A stretch of 64,000 nt of DNA from Rhexocercosporidium sp. MPI-PUGE-AT-0058 (lineage: Eukaryota; Ascomycota; Leotiomycetes; Helotiales), in assembly GCA_020746875.1 (NCBI GenBank), contig JAGTJL010000025.1, positions 124,001 through 188,000 on the forward strand, in the 5' to 3' direction. The translations under genes and the position numbers were made by a program. Position 1 is the first letter of the stretch; each line of letters begins with the position of its first letter. Shown piece after piece: positions 1-10,489 of this stretch. The notes beneath the pieces are model-generated. The model saw only the letters and a list, made by a program, of their open reading frames with translations. It was not told the DNA's origin and made no database searches.

Positions 1-743
1 CATATACTAATTATAGAGTGAGACCGAGGGAGCCAGCACGTAATATCAGGGTTGAGGTATTCGAGGAGTTCGCGGAATTCTTGTCTTTCAACGAGTCGTA
101 AAGGTTGAGAGCAAACTGAGATGAATCTGCAGAGAGTTAGCATTAAAAACAAGTGAGAATGCCTATTATACTTAGTATAGAGAAGCTCTAGCCTGTCTGG
201 ATCGATAGAATTGCCGTTAGTTGACCCCATATTGCGCCGCTTGAATCGAGACTCTTCCCCTATCTCGAATTGACGTTTAAAAACAGCTATAAGAGGCTGT
301 TGACGTGTAAAATCGCTGTAAGTAACAGCTGTACCTCGAGGGTCACCTTTCTTTAGTCTATAGGTAGCTAAATGGTCCTCCGCAGACCTTATGCTATTGT
401 TTATGCGATACGCCTTTCCATAATAGCCACAGCGCCATATTTCCTTGCTTATAGCCTTATCGTAGTATCGTTCGTTAATATTCTCACTCGGCATATGCTG
501 AAATACCTAAGCCCAGCGTTTAGGGCTTTTTGTTAAAGGTTCTGGAGGGCTAGAAGGCTCTGAGAGTGCTCTGCGAGTTATCGGGTCTAAATCAACGGGA
601 ACTGGAGGTATTACATCGTCTTTTGCAAGTGGCGGAGCGAAATTTAAATGCACTTGACGGCCTCCACGTCTTCTGGGAGTTAACAGGCCTTTGGAGCTAT
701 TAGTGTTATTGTTTGCACGTCGACGTTGAGTTGAGGAAGGCAT
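1..743 (-). pseudogene. hAT-family transposase, truncated and interrupted
   Basis: On the minus strand an open frame starts at 743 and hits a TAG at 507-509, but the same frame then reads on without a stop to the window edge. The part after the stop holds a BED-finger-like stretch (W-R-C-G-Y-Y-G-K-A-Y-R, then H-L about 15 residues on). Further on comes E-F-R-E-L-L-E-Y-L-N-P with a following P-R-S-H-S-I-I, the layout seen at the start of the hAT transposase core domain. The N-terminal 78 residues are basic and Ser/Pro-rich, as is common ahead of the BED finger. A TGG-to-TAG change would explain the stop and fits RIP-type mutation. The catalytic and C-terminal dimerisation parts lie outside the window. 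The family call is from motif recognition, not a search. Confidence 0.75.
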
Positions 744-1140
744 TTTAGTAGTTCCGCAGGCTATATATCTTCAAAAGAATCGCGTCAGGAGTAACTCAAC
801 TTCAATCCTGTTTTTCTCCACAATTATAAGGCGGAAAATTACAAATAATACGCCAAATGAAAGATCTATATTATAGCTTGAATTCAAACTTAATTTTATA
901 TATTTATGTTGAGGTTTAATAAAGGTTTATACTTAGATATCTTTCTTATTCCTTAAGGTTTTCGTAAGAGAAGGCATAGCACTAATCGCGGGAGGCTTTG
1001 CGGGAACTATACTAAAACGGGTTAAAACTACCCCGTTCCGTTGAAGATCTAACCAACTAACGGCTGTCTTGAGCCGCTAAAACGGACGCTAGTCCGTTTC
1101 GGGTTAGCATAAACGAACGGCCGTTCGTTCCCGTTTTGCC
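744..1140. repeat. Transposon end-like region with nested palindromes
   Basis: This non-coding stretch sits between the hAT transposase and the AAA+ remnant. It contains a hairpin at 1081-1098 (AACGGAC, 4-nt loop, GTCCGTT) and a perfect 16-bp palindrome at 1113-1128 (ACGAACGG/CCGTTCGT). AACGG/CCGTT words recur from about 1015 to 1135. hAT elements often carry such subterminal repeats, so this is probably the 5' end of the transposon on its left. No clear terminal repeat or target duplication could be found because the other end is outside the window. Confidence 0.45.
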
Positions 1141-1141
1141 T

Positions 1142-2698
1142 AAAACGAGAAAACTATCGACCATACTGACCAGGAATTGTTCCTGGCTTCGCTCTCCGGC
1201 ATAGGAAATGGAGTATGAACTCTCTCATCCATGGCCTCAACTGTCGTATAGCAAGACGCAGCGCTAACATACAAACAGTTCAGGCTGACCTGAATTTACT
1301 GAAAGCCGTCAGAGAAGAAAACAGCTGGAACGAACTTGTTCTTCCTGACGGACATAAGGAAATGGTTCAAGCTATGGTGGAAACGTATGCGAAAGATTCA
1401 GATTCGACGACTCAGCAAGTTCACGAGAAAGTTGAAATGGACTTGGTTCGAGGCAAGGGTATATGCCAGACTTACTACGAATGCAATTTAGTGCTAACCT
1501 GAGGACTTAGGGAAGGGCTGTATCATACTTCTCCACGGCGCTCCCGGTGTGGGTAAAACTTCAACCGCCGGTTAGGTCAAGTCTCAGATTTCATTGAATT
1601 CCTCAAGCTAACAGTTTGATCTCAGAATGCGTGGCAGTCTATACGAAACGACCGCTGTATCCTATCACCTGCGGTTTGTCCATATCTCCAAATTCAACGC
1701 AATCAGCTAACTGTTACAGGCGACATAGGTTACTTACCAGAGGCAGTGGAGAAGAATATGGAAAGACACTTTAAGCTTGCGCACAAGTGGGGCTGTGTGC
1801 TACTTTTGGATGAAGCGGATGTATTCTTGGCCAAGCGGAGTGTAAGTTGGGATCTAATAAATGCTGTCTGTAATCCACTAATGTCAAGCAGAAGGAAGAT
1901 ATCAAACGAAATGGTCTTGTGTCTGGTGAGTCATTTCGAATTAATCCTTTAAAACACTAACTGACGTTCAAAGTGTTCTTAAGAATCTTAGAATACTACT
2001 CCGGAATTCTTTTTCTTACAACGAATCGCGTTGGGGCTATCGATGACGCATTTCGATCACGACTTCACTTGACTCTGTATTATCCGAAGTTGACCAAAAA
2101 ACAAACAATCAAGATTTGGGAAAGAAACCTTGAGCACATGAAGAGCGTCAACGAAGAACGGAAGGGGATGGGCCAGCTGGCCATCACCTATAAACGCAAA
2201 GCTATCCTCGAGTTTGTGGAGAAGAATTGGAAGGTACTTTCGTGGAACGGCAGGCAGATTCGCAACGCTTTCCAAACGGCTATAGCACTAGGAGAGTTCA
2301 AGGCCAAAAGTGATACATCAGAATTGGAAACGAAGTCGCCTAGCCTCAGTATTCGTCAATTCAAGATCATCGCAACAGCTTCGGTCCAATTCAATCATTA
2401 CCTACGGGAGACCCACGGCGTGGATGAGGACACAGTAGCCAAAAGAGACATGATTCGATCTGTGAAGGACTCAATCAAGGTCAAATTCAAAGGCGATACT
2501 AGCGACGAATCTGAAAGCTCAAGCGACGGTTCTGATGACGATGCTGAGGATGAATCCGAGGAGGGAAACGCTAATAATTCAGAAGATATTTCAGACTCGG
2601 ATGAAAAGGCAAAGAATGTCAAAAAGAGAAGTAAGAAGGCTTCCAAGATCAAATCGACATCATCAAAGGAGAAGATCAAGGATAGGAAAAGGAAGTAG
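1142..2698 (+). pseudogene. AAA+ ATPase (fungal type), 5'-eroded
   Basis: Six exons join in frame: 1215-1458, 1511-1570, 1626-1673, 1720-1841, 1892-1925 and 1974-2698, giving 410 codons. They show Walker A (G-A-P-G-V-G-K-T at the 1511-1570 exon), Walker B (L-L-L-D-E-A-D), sensor 1 (L-F-L-T-T-N-R) and an F-R-S-R arginine finger. A lid helix follows, then an acidic-Ser tail ending in Lys/Arg. This is the AAA domain found in many large fungal ATPases of unknown role, which normally have several hundred residues before it. Here readable homology starts only at about 1142. Upstream of 1215 the expected frame holds TGA and TAG where tryptophans would be expected, and it is out of register with the ATG at 1215. 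The body is splice-intact, so a short protein from 1215 is possible. I infer a truncated gene cut by the transposon to its left. Confidence 0.75.
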
Positions 2699-2870
2699 TA
2701 ATATGAGGTGCAAACAAGAGAACGTTTTATTAGTTTTACTCCATTTTTTTCATAGTTTAATGTACTTGATCTTATACATTAAAATAAAAGTTCTTGAATA
2801 AGAGTGATGTATATTAAAGTAAGCCTTAAAATACATTTGTAAAAACACTAAGAGAGCAGTACAAGACGTC

Positions 2871-3942
2871 ACGTCGATCACCCCCTTTCCGCCCACCCCC
2901 TTATTCCGCCACCCCTTTTACACCAAAACTCACGACCTTTAAAAATTAATATTTTGTTCTTATTTATTAATAGAATAAGCTAAAACTAAAGATTTGCAAT
3001 ATTTTTTATAAGATATATTATATCCTATAACGATGTTCAATTCATATTACGTAATATTATAAACTAAGTGCTTAAAGTCTCAGAGATTTCTCTTATATAA
3101 ATATGATATGAATTTAATTTTTCTTGTTTTTTGAATAGCTTTTACAATTATTAATATAAAACCTCAAAACTTATAATCTAGGTACATTTTATATCTATTT
3201 TAAGATTCTTAAGTTTTAAGTTAATTTTATTAATAGTACTCGGGATAATTAAGTAAAATATAAAACGTTATACAAATAATCTGTGTGAGTGAAATTAATT
3301 ACTTAATTAAAACATAACTACTAGTGTGGTGGGGTTGACCTCAGAGGTCCATTTGTCACGTGATTGAGCTGCCTCTTGCTGTATTTAAGATAGCCTCTAA
3401 GGCAACATCCTTTAAGGACAACAACGATTTTTACTACTACAACTTTTCCTTCTTATTTAAACTATACCTCTCCCCTCCCTTGACAAATTGTACTCCTTAG
3501 ATATGTGATATCTCTAGTATTCGTCAAATGGGTATTTCCTACGTTTACCCTCCGGCACTTGCTTTACTACCCTCTTGTTGTGTGCTTGGTGTTTTCCCCT
3601 CCACACTAGTCTAATTACCTTGAAACTTTTAATACTTTAGGATTTATATACAATCTTTGCGTAACGTAAGTTTTATAAAATTATATTAATTATTAACAAA
3701 GTTATCAGTAAGCGAATTTTTGGTGTTTTTTGTATGTAAAAACTTAAATCTAATATTACGTAATAATTTACAATCTAAATTATATTTTCTTTTGTAAAGT
3801 CAGTTAAGAGGAGCTAATGAGTACGAATATAAAATAAAACAAAATTTATTAATTAGTTATAAAGATATTAGTGCCTCAAAATCGCGATTTTTGGTGTAAA
3901 AGGCGGGCGGAATAAAATGGGGGGAGGGGGGTTGATCGACGT
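2871..3942. mobile_element. MITE-like element with long inverted terminal repeats
   Basis: The left end begins ACGTCGATCA followed by C-rich runs, TTATTCCGCC and TTTTACACCAAAA. The right end, read in reverse complement from 3942, begins ACGTCGATCA with the same order of C runs, TTATTCCGCC and TTTTACACCAAAA. Similarity continues inward into AT-rich DNA for roughly another 100 bases, including a TTACGTAATATTA word on both sides. There is no coding capacity. The interior around 3320-3620 has near-normal base composition, whereas the arms are very AT-rich. No clear target duplication is visible. It is probably a non-autonomous DNA transposon, about 1.07 kb long. Confidence 0.6.
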
Positions 3943-4096
3943 TATATGTAAATAAAAGAAGCCCTTTGTGACGCTTCGCTTTAAAAAGATGGCAATCACG
4001 TGTAATTAGCGCCTTACACTTTTTAAAGAGATACACAAAGATAATAAGAATCTCCTGGAATTTATAATTATATGAGAAAAAAAAAAACAAAGAGAA

Positions 4097-4511
4097 AAGA
4101 AGTTATATATAAGAGGAAAAAGAGTTTTAAAAGCTTGTTTAATCTCGGCTATTTATTAATTAAAAATGTAAGCTAATCGAGCTTAAAAATAAGACTTTAA
4201 AGACTCTAAATTATTATATTAACCTTCTTTGAAAAGAGAGCCCGTTACTAACGTTGATTTATTTAATTATTGTTATTAAGATAATTACAATCCTTTATAT
4301 TGTTTTCTTGCTCTTTTAGCTAATCAAGAGGTTTTACAAGAGGACTTAACAATTTAATAGAATAAACATAAAAGTTCTTCACTTTATATTATATAACGGT
4401 TTAAAGTCTTTAAAGTCTTATTTTTGGGGGGCATAATTCGCATACTCTTTTAATTAAAAACTAACCGAGATTAAACAAATTGATAGAACTCGTCTTTTAT
4501 ATATAATTGTT
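4097..4511. mobile_element. Fold-back (MITE-like) AT-rich element
   Basis: The arm at about 4098-4225 matches the reverse complement of about 4385-4510. Shared blocks, in order, are TTATATATAA, TTGTTTAATCTCGG, TTAATTAAAA and AAAAATAAGACTTTAAAGACT. The two arms are separated by about 160 bp of AT-rich sequence without an ORF. The arms have diverged by many transitions, which suits an old, possibly RIP-mutated non-autonomous transposon. Boundaries are approximate and no target duplication was identified. Confidence 0.55.
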
Positions 4512-5338
4512 CTATCTGAGGAGAAAGTTTGAGCCAGTTGGCATGAGGGAGTCATGGTCATACAGCTATGCAAGAAGTCGTCGAAACAAAATTGCGAACT
4601 TTCCTTTGTTTAGCCCTGCTCTGGTTCCTTCACCAAATATTTCACATTCCTATGTTGCTTCCTCACATCCCTTCTATTCTCTACATCTCCTCGCGATCGG
4701 TCGCGTTCTCCAGTCCTCCTGTCCAGATACGGTAATATGACACCATATCGAACATTCCTCGTCCTGTATCAGCAGAGCCAAGCTTCCCTTCCCCAATTCC
4801 CCCCCCCCATCTCAAGCACCTTGAATTCGAGCCAGAGTCCCACAAAGACAACGGCGACTAACTCAACACCCTTACAAACAAACGCCGTGGCAGAGCTTGA
4901 GCGAGTCTAACGCGAGCTAAAGGTGAAGAAGGAAACGGTTGAGAAGCGCAGGTTTTTAATAGCGTCCGAGAGGGTAGAAAGCGAACCACAACATTGGTCT
5001 TCTTCATTGAGCTCTGTTTGTTTGTTGTTGTGATACTTTGGAAGTTGTAGCTCTTGTTTTGCTCCGTGATGTTTTTGCAGCTTCAGTTTCCTCTCTCTCC
5101 CACTGCCTCTCTGTGGCTTTCTGCTCCTCTCTCTTGACCTTTGCTCTTCTGAAATTCTGTGAAATGTGGTGGAGTTCTTTTCTCTTGATCTTTACCTAGA
5201 AGATTTTCTCCCTCCTTCCCCGATGTTTGCCCAAGAGCATTTCTCCTTTTACAGTTTTGCTAACTTTTTGTCTCTCTTAAAGCGAACCTTCACATTGACA
5301 GCCCAAGACTTTCTCGACTTCCAAAAAATCCCTCTCTC
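4512..5338. other. Upstream region of the split membrane-protein gene
   Basis: No supported coding region. Short ORFs occur, and pyrimidine-rich tracts (many CT-rich blocks from 5080 to 5300) resemble a fungal promoter and 5' UTR. The frame used by the membrane protein at 5570 is already open from about 5342, so an unrecognised first exon may lie in this stretch. Confidence 0.4.
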
Positions 5339-6388
5339 TGATCCTATCTCGCGAACACAATCCGAAAGTGCTATTCCAGATCATGTCCAGGCCAGCTTGC
5401 AGGCTTTGTCTTCTTCGCCACCACCATCTCGTCACCCGCCACGAATCCGACCATCAATTTAAGCCTATATCGTCTAGAACAAGTTGCGAGGGATGCAATT
5501 TTACCGATTTCACACTGGCTCAGAGCAGGGACGCAAGAGCATCCGCTACAAAGGGTCTGGAAGGATATCATGACGGCATTCCAGTCGCTGGTGGTAGACA
5601 TAACCCGTAGGCTACGAGCCATTGCGGGAGGTATTGTCTGTCGGCTGCTGGTAGTATTTTGGGAGTTCCTTTCTGCAGCACAACTCTCCATCGGTTGCGC
5701 CTCGAGTTTTCTTTTCCTTCTTGCTAACCCATCCTGGCTAAGTTGGTTCTCCCGACGAGTCTGCAGTGCCATATTCCACTACGCAACTCTCTTCTATGTT
5801 TGCGTTGCCATTTTCTATTGTCTCCTCGGCGGCTACCGCGACTACTTTTTGCCCATACCTGGTATCGGGCAGATTGCAGAGACGATAAGCTCTCCAATCC
5901 TTCTCCTCACCTGTCGTGTTCCTGGCGTGCGATTTGTGGATGAAATGGTATACTCTTTCTGTCCGCCTCTCATCCTCGCGACCACAGGCCATGAAGACAC
6001 CTCCCAGCGGCCATTGGGGGAAACGGATACTACTAAGGTCCTTTACCAATTCGCCAGCCTCTCTGCGCCAGCCTTCTGGACAGAGTCCCTTCAGCTCAGT
6101 AACCACCTCGCTGACCTCGGCACCTTGTTCAAACGTCTCCGGCTGCCACACCAAAAGCTGCACGCAAACTGGAAATACACCATCTCGCCCATTCTGCGAG
6201 CCCAGCGCGCGCCAGCCGTCGAGCCACTAGTAATGGTCGTTGAGGCTATTGACTTGTCCGCAGATGAATTGATCATTTTTCAGAGCAAGCTTGCCAGTGC
6301 CAGGGCCAGAATAGAAGTGACTCTGGGGTACTTTCACCAAAAGCTAGCCGCTGAAGCCCAACTGGTTTCCATCGTTCTTTTCCTCCTA

Positions 6389-6396
6389 CTCCTCCT
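6389..6396. repeat. Target-site duplication, left copy
   Basis: The octamer CTCCTCCT directly precedes the CAGTG end of the hAT element and is repeated exactly at 9983-9990 after its other end. An 8-bp duplication is the hallmark of hAT transposition. Confidence 0.9.
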
Positions 6397-6410
6397 CAGT
6401 GTAACAAATG

Positions 6411-6520
6411 AGTAGAGTAGAGTAGAGTAGTGGGCGCTACTCTACTCTACTCTAGTATAAATATTATACTACTCTAATTCTACTCTACTCTACTCTACTA
6501 CTCTAGAGTAGTACTCGAGT
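6411..6520. repeat. Left subterminal pentamer array of the hAT element
   Basis: Repeated AGAGT units and their complement ACTCT form a tract able to fold on itself; the complementary tract lies at about 9838-9965. Such arrays are usual transposase-binding sites in hAT elements. Confidence 0.75.
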
Positions 6521-7059
6521 AGTGATTATGTAATTTCTAGCTAGCCTAATTAGGCTTAGAGAGCGGGAGCGTTACCTAAAGTAGCTTAGCCTAAGTCGCT
6601 TATCCCAGAACCTTTAAGTATCGTCAGTTTTAGGAGAAAGATATTTAATAACTTATTAAATAAGCTAATAATAACTAAATTATATTATTAATTGGAATTA
6701 TTAATACTTATAAAGTATTATAAATTAAAAGAATTAATAATATATTTATAAGAATAATTAATAATTAAAAAGTAAAGTAGATTACTAATTAAAAATCAGT
6801 ATTTATCATATTAATTATTAATTATATTCTAAGCGTTTCTTTATATTATAAATTAATCCTTAATTATTAATAATATACTAATAATAAGTTTATATTTCTA
6901 AGCTTTAAAATTATCTAGAAATTAATATTTCTTTATATAATAACTGTTTTCTTCGACCGAGTCTTTTCTTTCTTTCTTTAAAGTATTCTACTTATATTTT
7001 TATAATTATTACAACTATTATATTATTACAATTACTACTTATATTACTCTCGACTATTA

Positions 7060-9770
7060 CTATTATATTTTATTAAAAATAGCTAATAAAACCTCTATTA
7101 TTTTAAATATAACTCAAAACTCTTCGGATTTTCAACTCGACGAATTAAAAAAGAGCTTTATTTTTAAAAAAAGATTATTCTCTAAAACCCTAGATCCTAT
7201 TAAAGAAAATCCCGAGAATATTGAAAACTATCGATCGGTTACTATTAAGTATTTACAACCTAATTGCAAGTAAGTTATTAAATAAATCCTTTTAATTATT
7301 ATTATTTATTAACTTATTAATTTTTAAGAAAACTTAGAAAAATCAAAGAGTTTACGCTTCTACTAGCAATTATATTGCTTATTATAAGAACTCTCATAAA
7401 GCCTTTAATATAAGAAAGTTCTTAAATAATATTGATATTAACGACGGTAAGTTATTCTTATTTTTATTAATACTTTATACTTATATAAATACTAATTTTT
7501 ATAAATACTTCGGATATTACAGAATCCTCTCAAGGCACTAATAATATATTCGACGCCTTCGCTAGACAAAGAGCTAATAAAAGACCGAAATCTCCCGAGG
7601 AAAAGTTTAATATTAATAAGTTTAAGAAGTTACTTTTTAGATTTATTATATTAAATAATATCTCGTTTCGAGCAATTACTTCGGCATCATTTAAAGGATT
7701 ACTATTTTACCTTAATAAGTAAGTAAAACTAATTTATTAACTTATATTAATACTAATTATTATTATAGTAAAATACCTAGTTTATATTATCAATCTCTTA
7801 AAAAAGACTTAAACTCTATTTATTTAAAGAAAAAGTCTCTTATTAAAGAAGAAATTAAAGAGAATATCAATACAAACAGTTCTTTTAATCTTACTTTAAA
7901 CGCGTAGACCGCTATTAATCAAGACGCTTATCTCGGAATTACTCTATAAGTTATTCTTAATTATATTATTTATTATTATATACTAACTTATTATAATCAT
8001 TTTATTAATAAGAACTTCGAATTAAAGTCTTATTTATTATCAATAAGAGACCTAAAAGAGCCTCACTCAAGTTTTTACTTATTTAAAGAGTTATTAAAGT
8101 CTTTACAAGACTATGATATTAAATATAATATTTCTAAGTACGTTATTTTTAATTAAAATCTATATTAATATATATTAACTTTAAATTAGTATTACTAGAG
8201 ATAATACTAGCTCTAACGATACTTTAATAAAAGCTTTAAAACGCTATTACGATATCTCCAGAATACAATTTCAAGGCAATATATCATATATTACTCACGT
8301 ACTTAACTTAATCGTTCAAGATATATTAAAAGCGATTATAAAAGACGCTTATAACGACTTAAATAATAACGATGTTTATAATATCGAAAATGAAGAAGAA
8401 ATCGAAGAAGATATTCCGAATAGTAAGTTATATTATATATTTATTTTTAATCTTTAAAATACTAATATTATATTAAGGTACTTCTTTATAGAAAAGAATT
8501 CGGAAAATTATAATTGGAATTAAATACTCTCAAGAAAATATAAGACTCTTAAAGAGTCAAATTCAAGCTCTTAATATTAAAGAAGCTAAAATACCTCAAT
8601 TAAGTAAGTTATAATTAACTTTACTTATCATATTAAATATAAGCTAACTTATTTTTAAATCAAAAAACTAGGTGGTCTTCGACAGCTAATATACTAAAAG
8701 ACTTTTTACACTTATAGCCGGCTATTAAGCTAATTATTACGTCATCGGAATCAAAGGTTTTTAAAAGAAATAGAGATATTCTTTTATTAAAAAACTTAGA
8801 TATTCGATATTTAGAGAATTGCCTTAAGATATTTAATATCTTTATAAAAGCCACTACAAAACTACAAGCCGATAAATATCCGACTATATATTATTTAATC
8901 CCTGAGGTTTATAATATTTATAATCGACTAGAAACTATAAGAAAAAAACTAAATATAAGTATTTAAATACCTTTATATTATTATTATTATTATTATATAT
9001 ACTAATATAACAAATAGGAACCGATTTTTACAGATGCTATAAATAAGGGTATCGCTAAATTAAGGAAATATTACCTTAAACAAGGAATTAACCTTAATAA
9101 TAAAGCTTTATATCTTTCTTTAATTCTAGACCCTAGAATAAAAAAAGACGGATTAAAGCTTATTAGCCTAAGTAGAAGTCAATCTATCGATATTTATAAT
9201 CGACTAAAAGAAGTATATAATACGTAAGTTAAACTCTAATATATATATAATTATAACTAATTATACTAACTTTAATTTATAGTTTTAAAGAAGACTACTT
9301 ATTAAGCTTACCTCCGGCACAACAAGCCGAGAATATAAATATAAATCGAGACGACGACGACTTAGATATATATATTAAAAACGAAGAAGAAGAGTTAGAT
9401 GAATTTACTCTTTATTTTGAAGAAAGAAGAGCTAATAAAAACGTAAGTCCTTTTCCTAATTAATTAATAAATAATAAACTTACTAATTATATTAATAAGT
9501 ACGCCCTTTAACTTTTTGGGCTAATAATAAAGATAGATATCCAGTATTATCTTTAATAACTCGAAACTATTTACAAATTCCGGCTACTTCGGCTTCTTCC
9601 GAGAGATATTTTAGTCAAGGGGCTCTTATTATTAATAAGCTAAGAAATAAGCTAAATAAAGAGACCTTTGAGCTAATTATTTCACTTAAAAGTTGGGGTA
9701 TTTTTACAAAGGAAATTATTAGAAGGCAAAAAGAAGCTAGTCCTAATATAGCTCAAGACTTATTTATTAT
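7060..9770 (+). pseudogene. hAT transposase, multi-exon, RIP-like decay
   Basis: Coding blocks are separated by AT-rich introns with GTAAGT-like donors, for example after 7268, 7445 and 7720. The last block (about 9490-9770) holds the diagnostic C-terminal dimerisation motif, A-T-S-A-S-S-E-R-Y-F-S-Q-G followed by L-R-N-K-L. A block near 7890-7950 reads L-T-L-N-A-[stop]-T, where hAT enzymes have L-D-x-W-T; the stop TAG at 7905-7907 replaces the tryptophan codon. Soon after, a donor appears as ATAAGT instead of GTAAGT. Both are G-to-A changes in a TpG context, the RIP pattern. The copy is therefore unlikely to make active transposase. Exact exon limits were not resolved. Confidence 0.75.
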
Positions 9771-9837
9771 TAATTAGTTTATTTGTATTTAATGCTTTAT
9801 TTTTATATATATTATTATTACTACTATTACTACTTTA

Positions 9838-9965
9838 CTACTCAACTACTCTAAAGTAGTCAAAATAACTACTCTAATTCTACTCTAAAGTAGTCTAAAA
9901 TACGACTACTCTAATTCTACTCTACTCTACTCTACTACTCTAGAGTAGTACTCGATTAGTAGAGT
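9838..9965. repeat. Right subterminal pentamer array of the hAT element
   Basis: Repeated TACTC/GAGTA pentamers mirror those at 6411-6520 and lie just inside the right terminal repeat. Confidence 0.7.
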
Positions 9966-9982
9966 AGAAATTTGTTACACTG

Positions 9983-9990
9983 CTCCTCCT
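9983..9990. repeat. Target-site duplication, right copy
   Basis: CTCCTCCT, identical to 6389-6396, directly follows the right hAT terminus. Confidence 0.9.
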
Positions 9991-10489
9991 CCTCTTCAGT
10001 ATGAATACGGAAAAGTAAGCCACGTAGGAACAGCAAGAAGGCCAACGAACTCATAGCCAACTACGCGCACCAGTGCGAAGTCATCATTCAACAAATTACA
10101 GTCTTGATCAATCATGTCGAAATCATCATCCGCCTCATCCGTCAGACCGAGATGGCGCTTGAGAGCCTCCGCTCTGCCCTCCTGGCCATCGAGACAGCGA
10201 GGATGAAAGACCTAGCCGACCAGTGGTTCTAGCCAGGGCTTTGGTGGACAAGGAAGGATTTTGCCTTCTCCCTCCCGTCCCCCGATCCGAGAAGCTGGTT
10301 CGGCAAGAGTGATAAGAAGAATCCGCAATGAAGCACCAACAACGAAAAGGCCTTATCAGTCAAGGAATCCTACTGCCACAAAACCCTCTAGATCTCAAGC
10401 ATCATGGCCGCCAATGAGAAGACAATGGCTGAGCTGTTAACATTGCTTGATTTTTTGACTACTAAGTGCACAAAGTGGTATGAGTTTTG

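Larger units (their letters stand above)
6397..9982 (+). mobile_element. Complete hAT transposon, 3,586 bp
   Basis: The ends are perfect inverted repeats: CAGTGTAACAAAT at 6397-6409 and ATTTGTTACACTG at 9970-9982. CAGTG is the classic hAT terminus, and identical 8-bp duplications flank the element. Inside each end lie subterminal arrays of AGAGT/ACTCT pentamers. A plus-strand transposase gene fills the middle. The body is extremely AT-rich compared with the host gene on either side. Intact ends and duplication suggest a fairly late insertion, although the transposase is damaged. Confidence 0.93.
5570..10232 (+). pseudogene. Membrane protein gene split by a hAT insertion
   Basis: The first part (5570-6396) encodes hydrophobic segments near residues 20-52 and 66-86, a hydrophilic middle, and a Leu-rich final segment. 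It is interrupted at 6397 by a hAT element. Removing the element plus one copy of its 8-bp duplication joins codon base 2 at 6396 to base 3 at 9991. The frame then continues to a GTATGA donor at 9999, a 58-bp intron ending CATAG at 10056, and a helical tail (N-Y-A-H-Q-C-E to D-Q-W-F) ending at TAG 10230-10232. The frame is also open upstream of 5570 as far as about 5342 without an ATG, so the N-terminus is unresolved. Beyond 10232 it reads on to about 10489 with only three stops (10230, about 10329 and 10390), suggesting an even longer original. I do not recognise the family. Confidence 0.7.

Noticed and set aside
1..743. Left-edge transposase as a retrotransposon or tyrosine recombinase
   Set aside because: BED-like finger and E-F-R-E-L-L-E-Y-L-N-P block match hAT; no reverse transcriptase or integrase motif.
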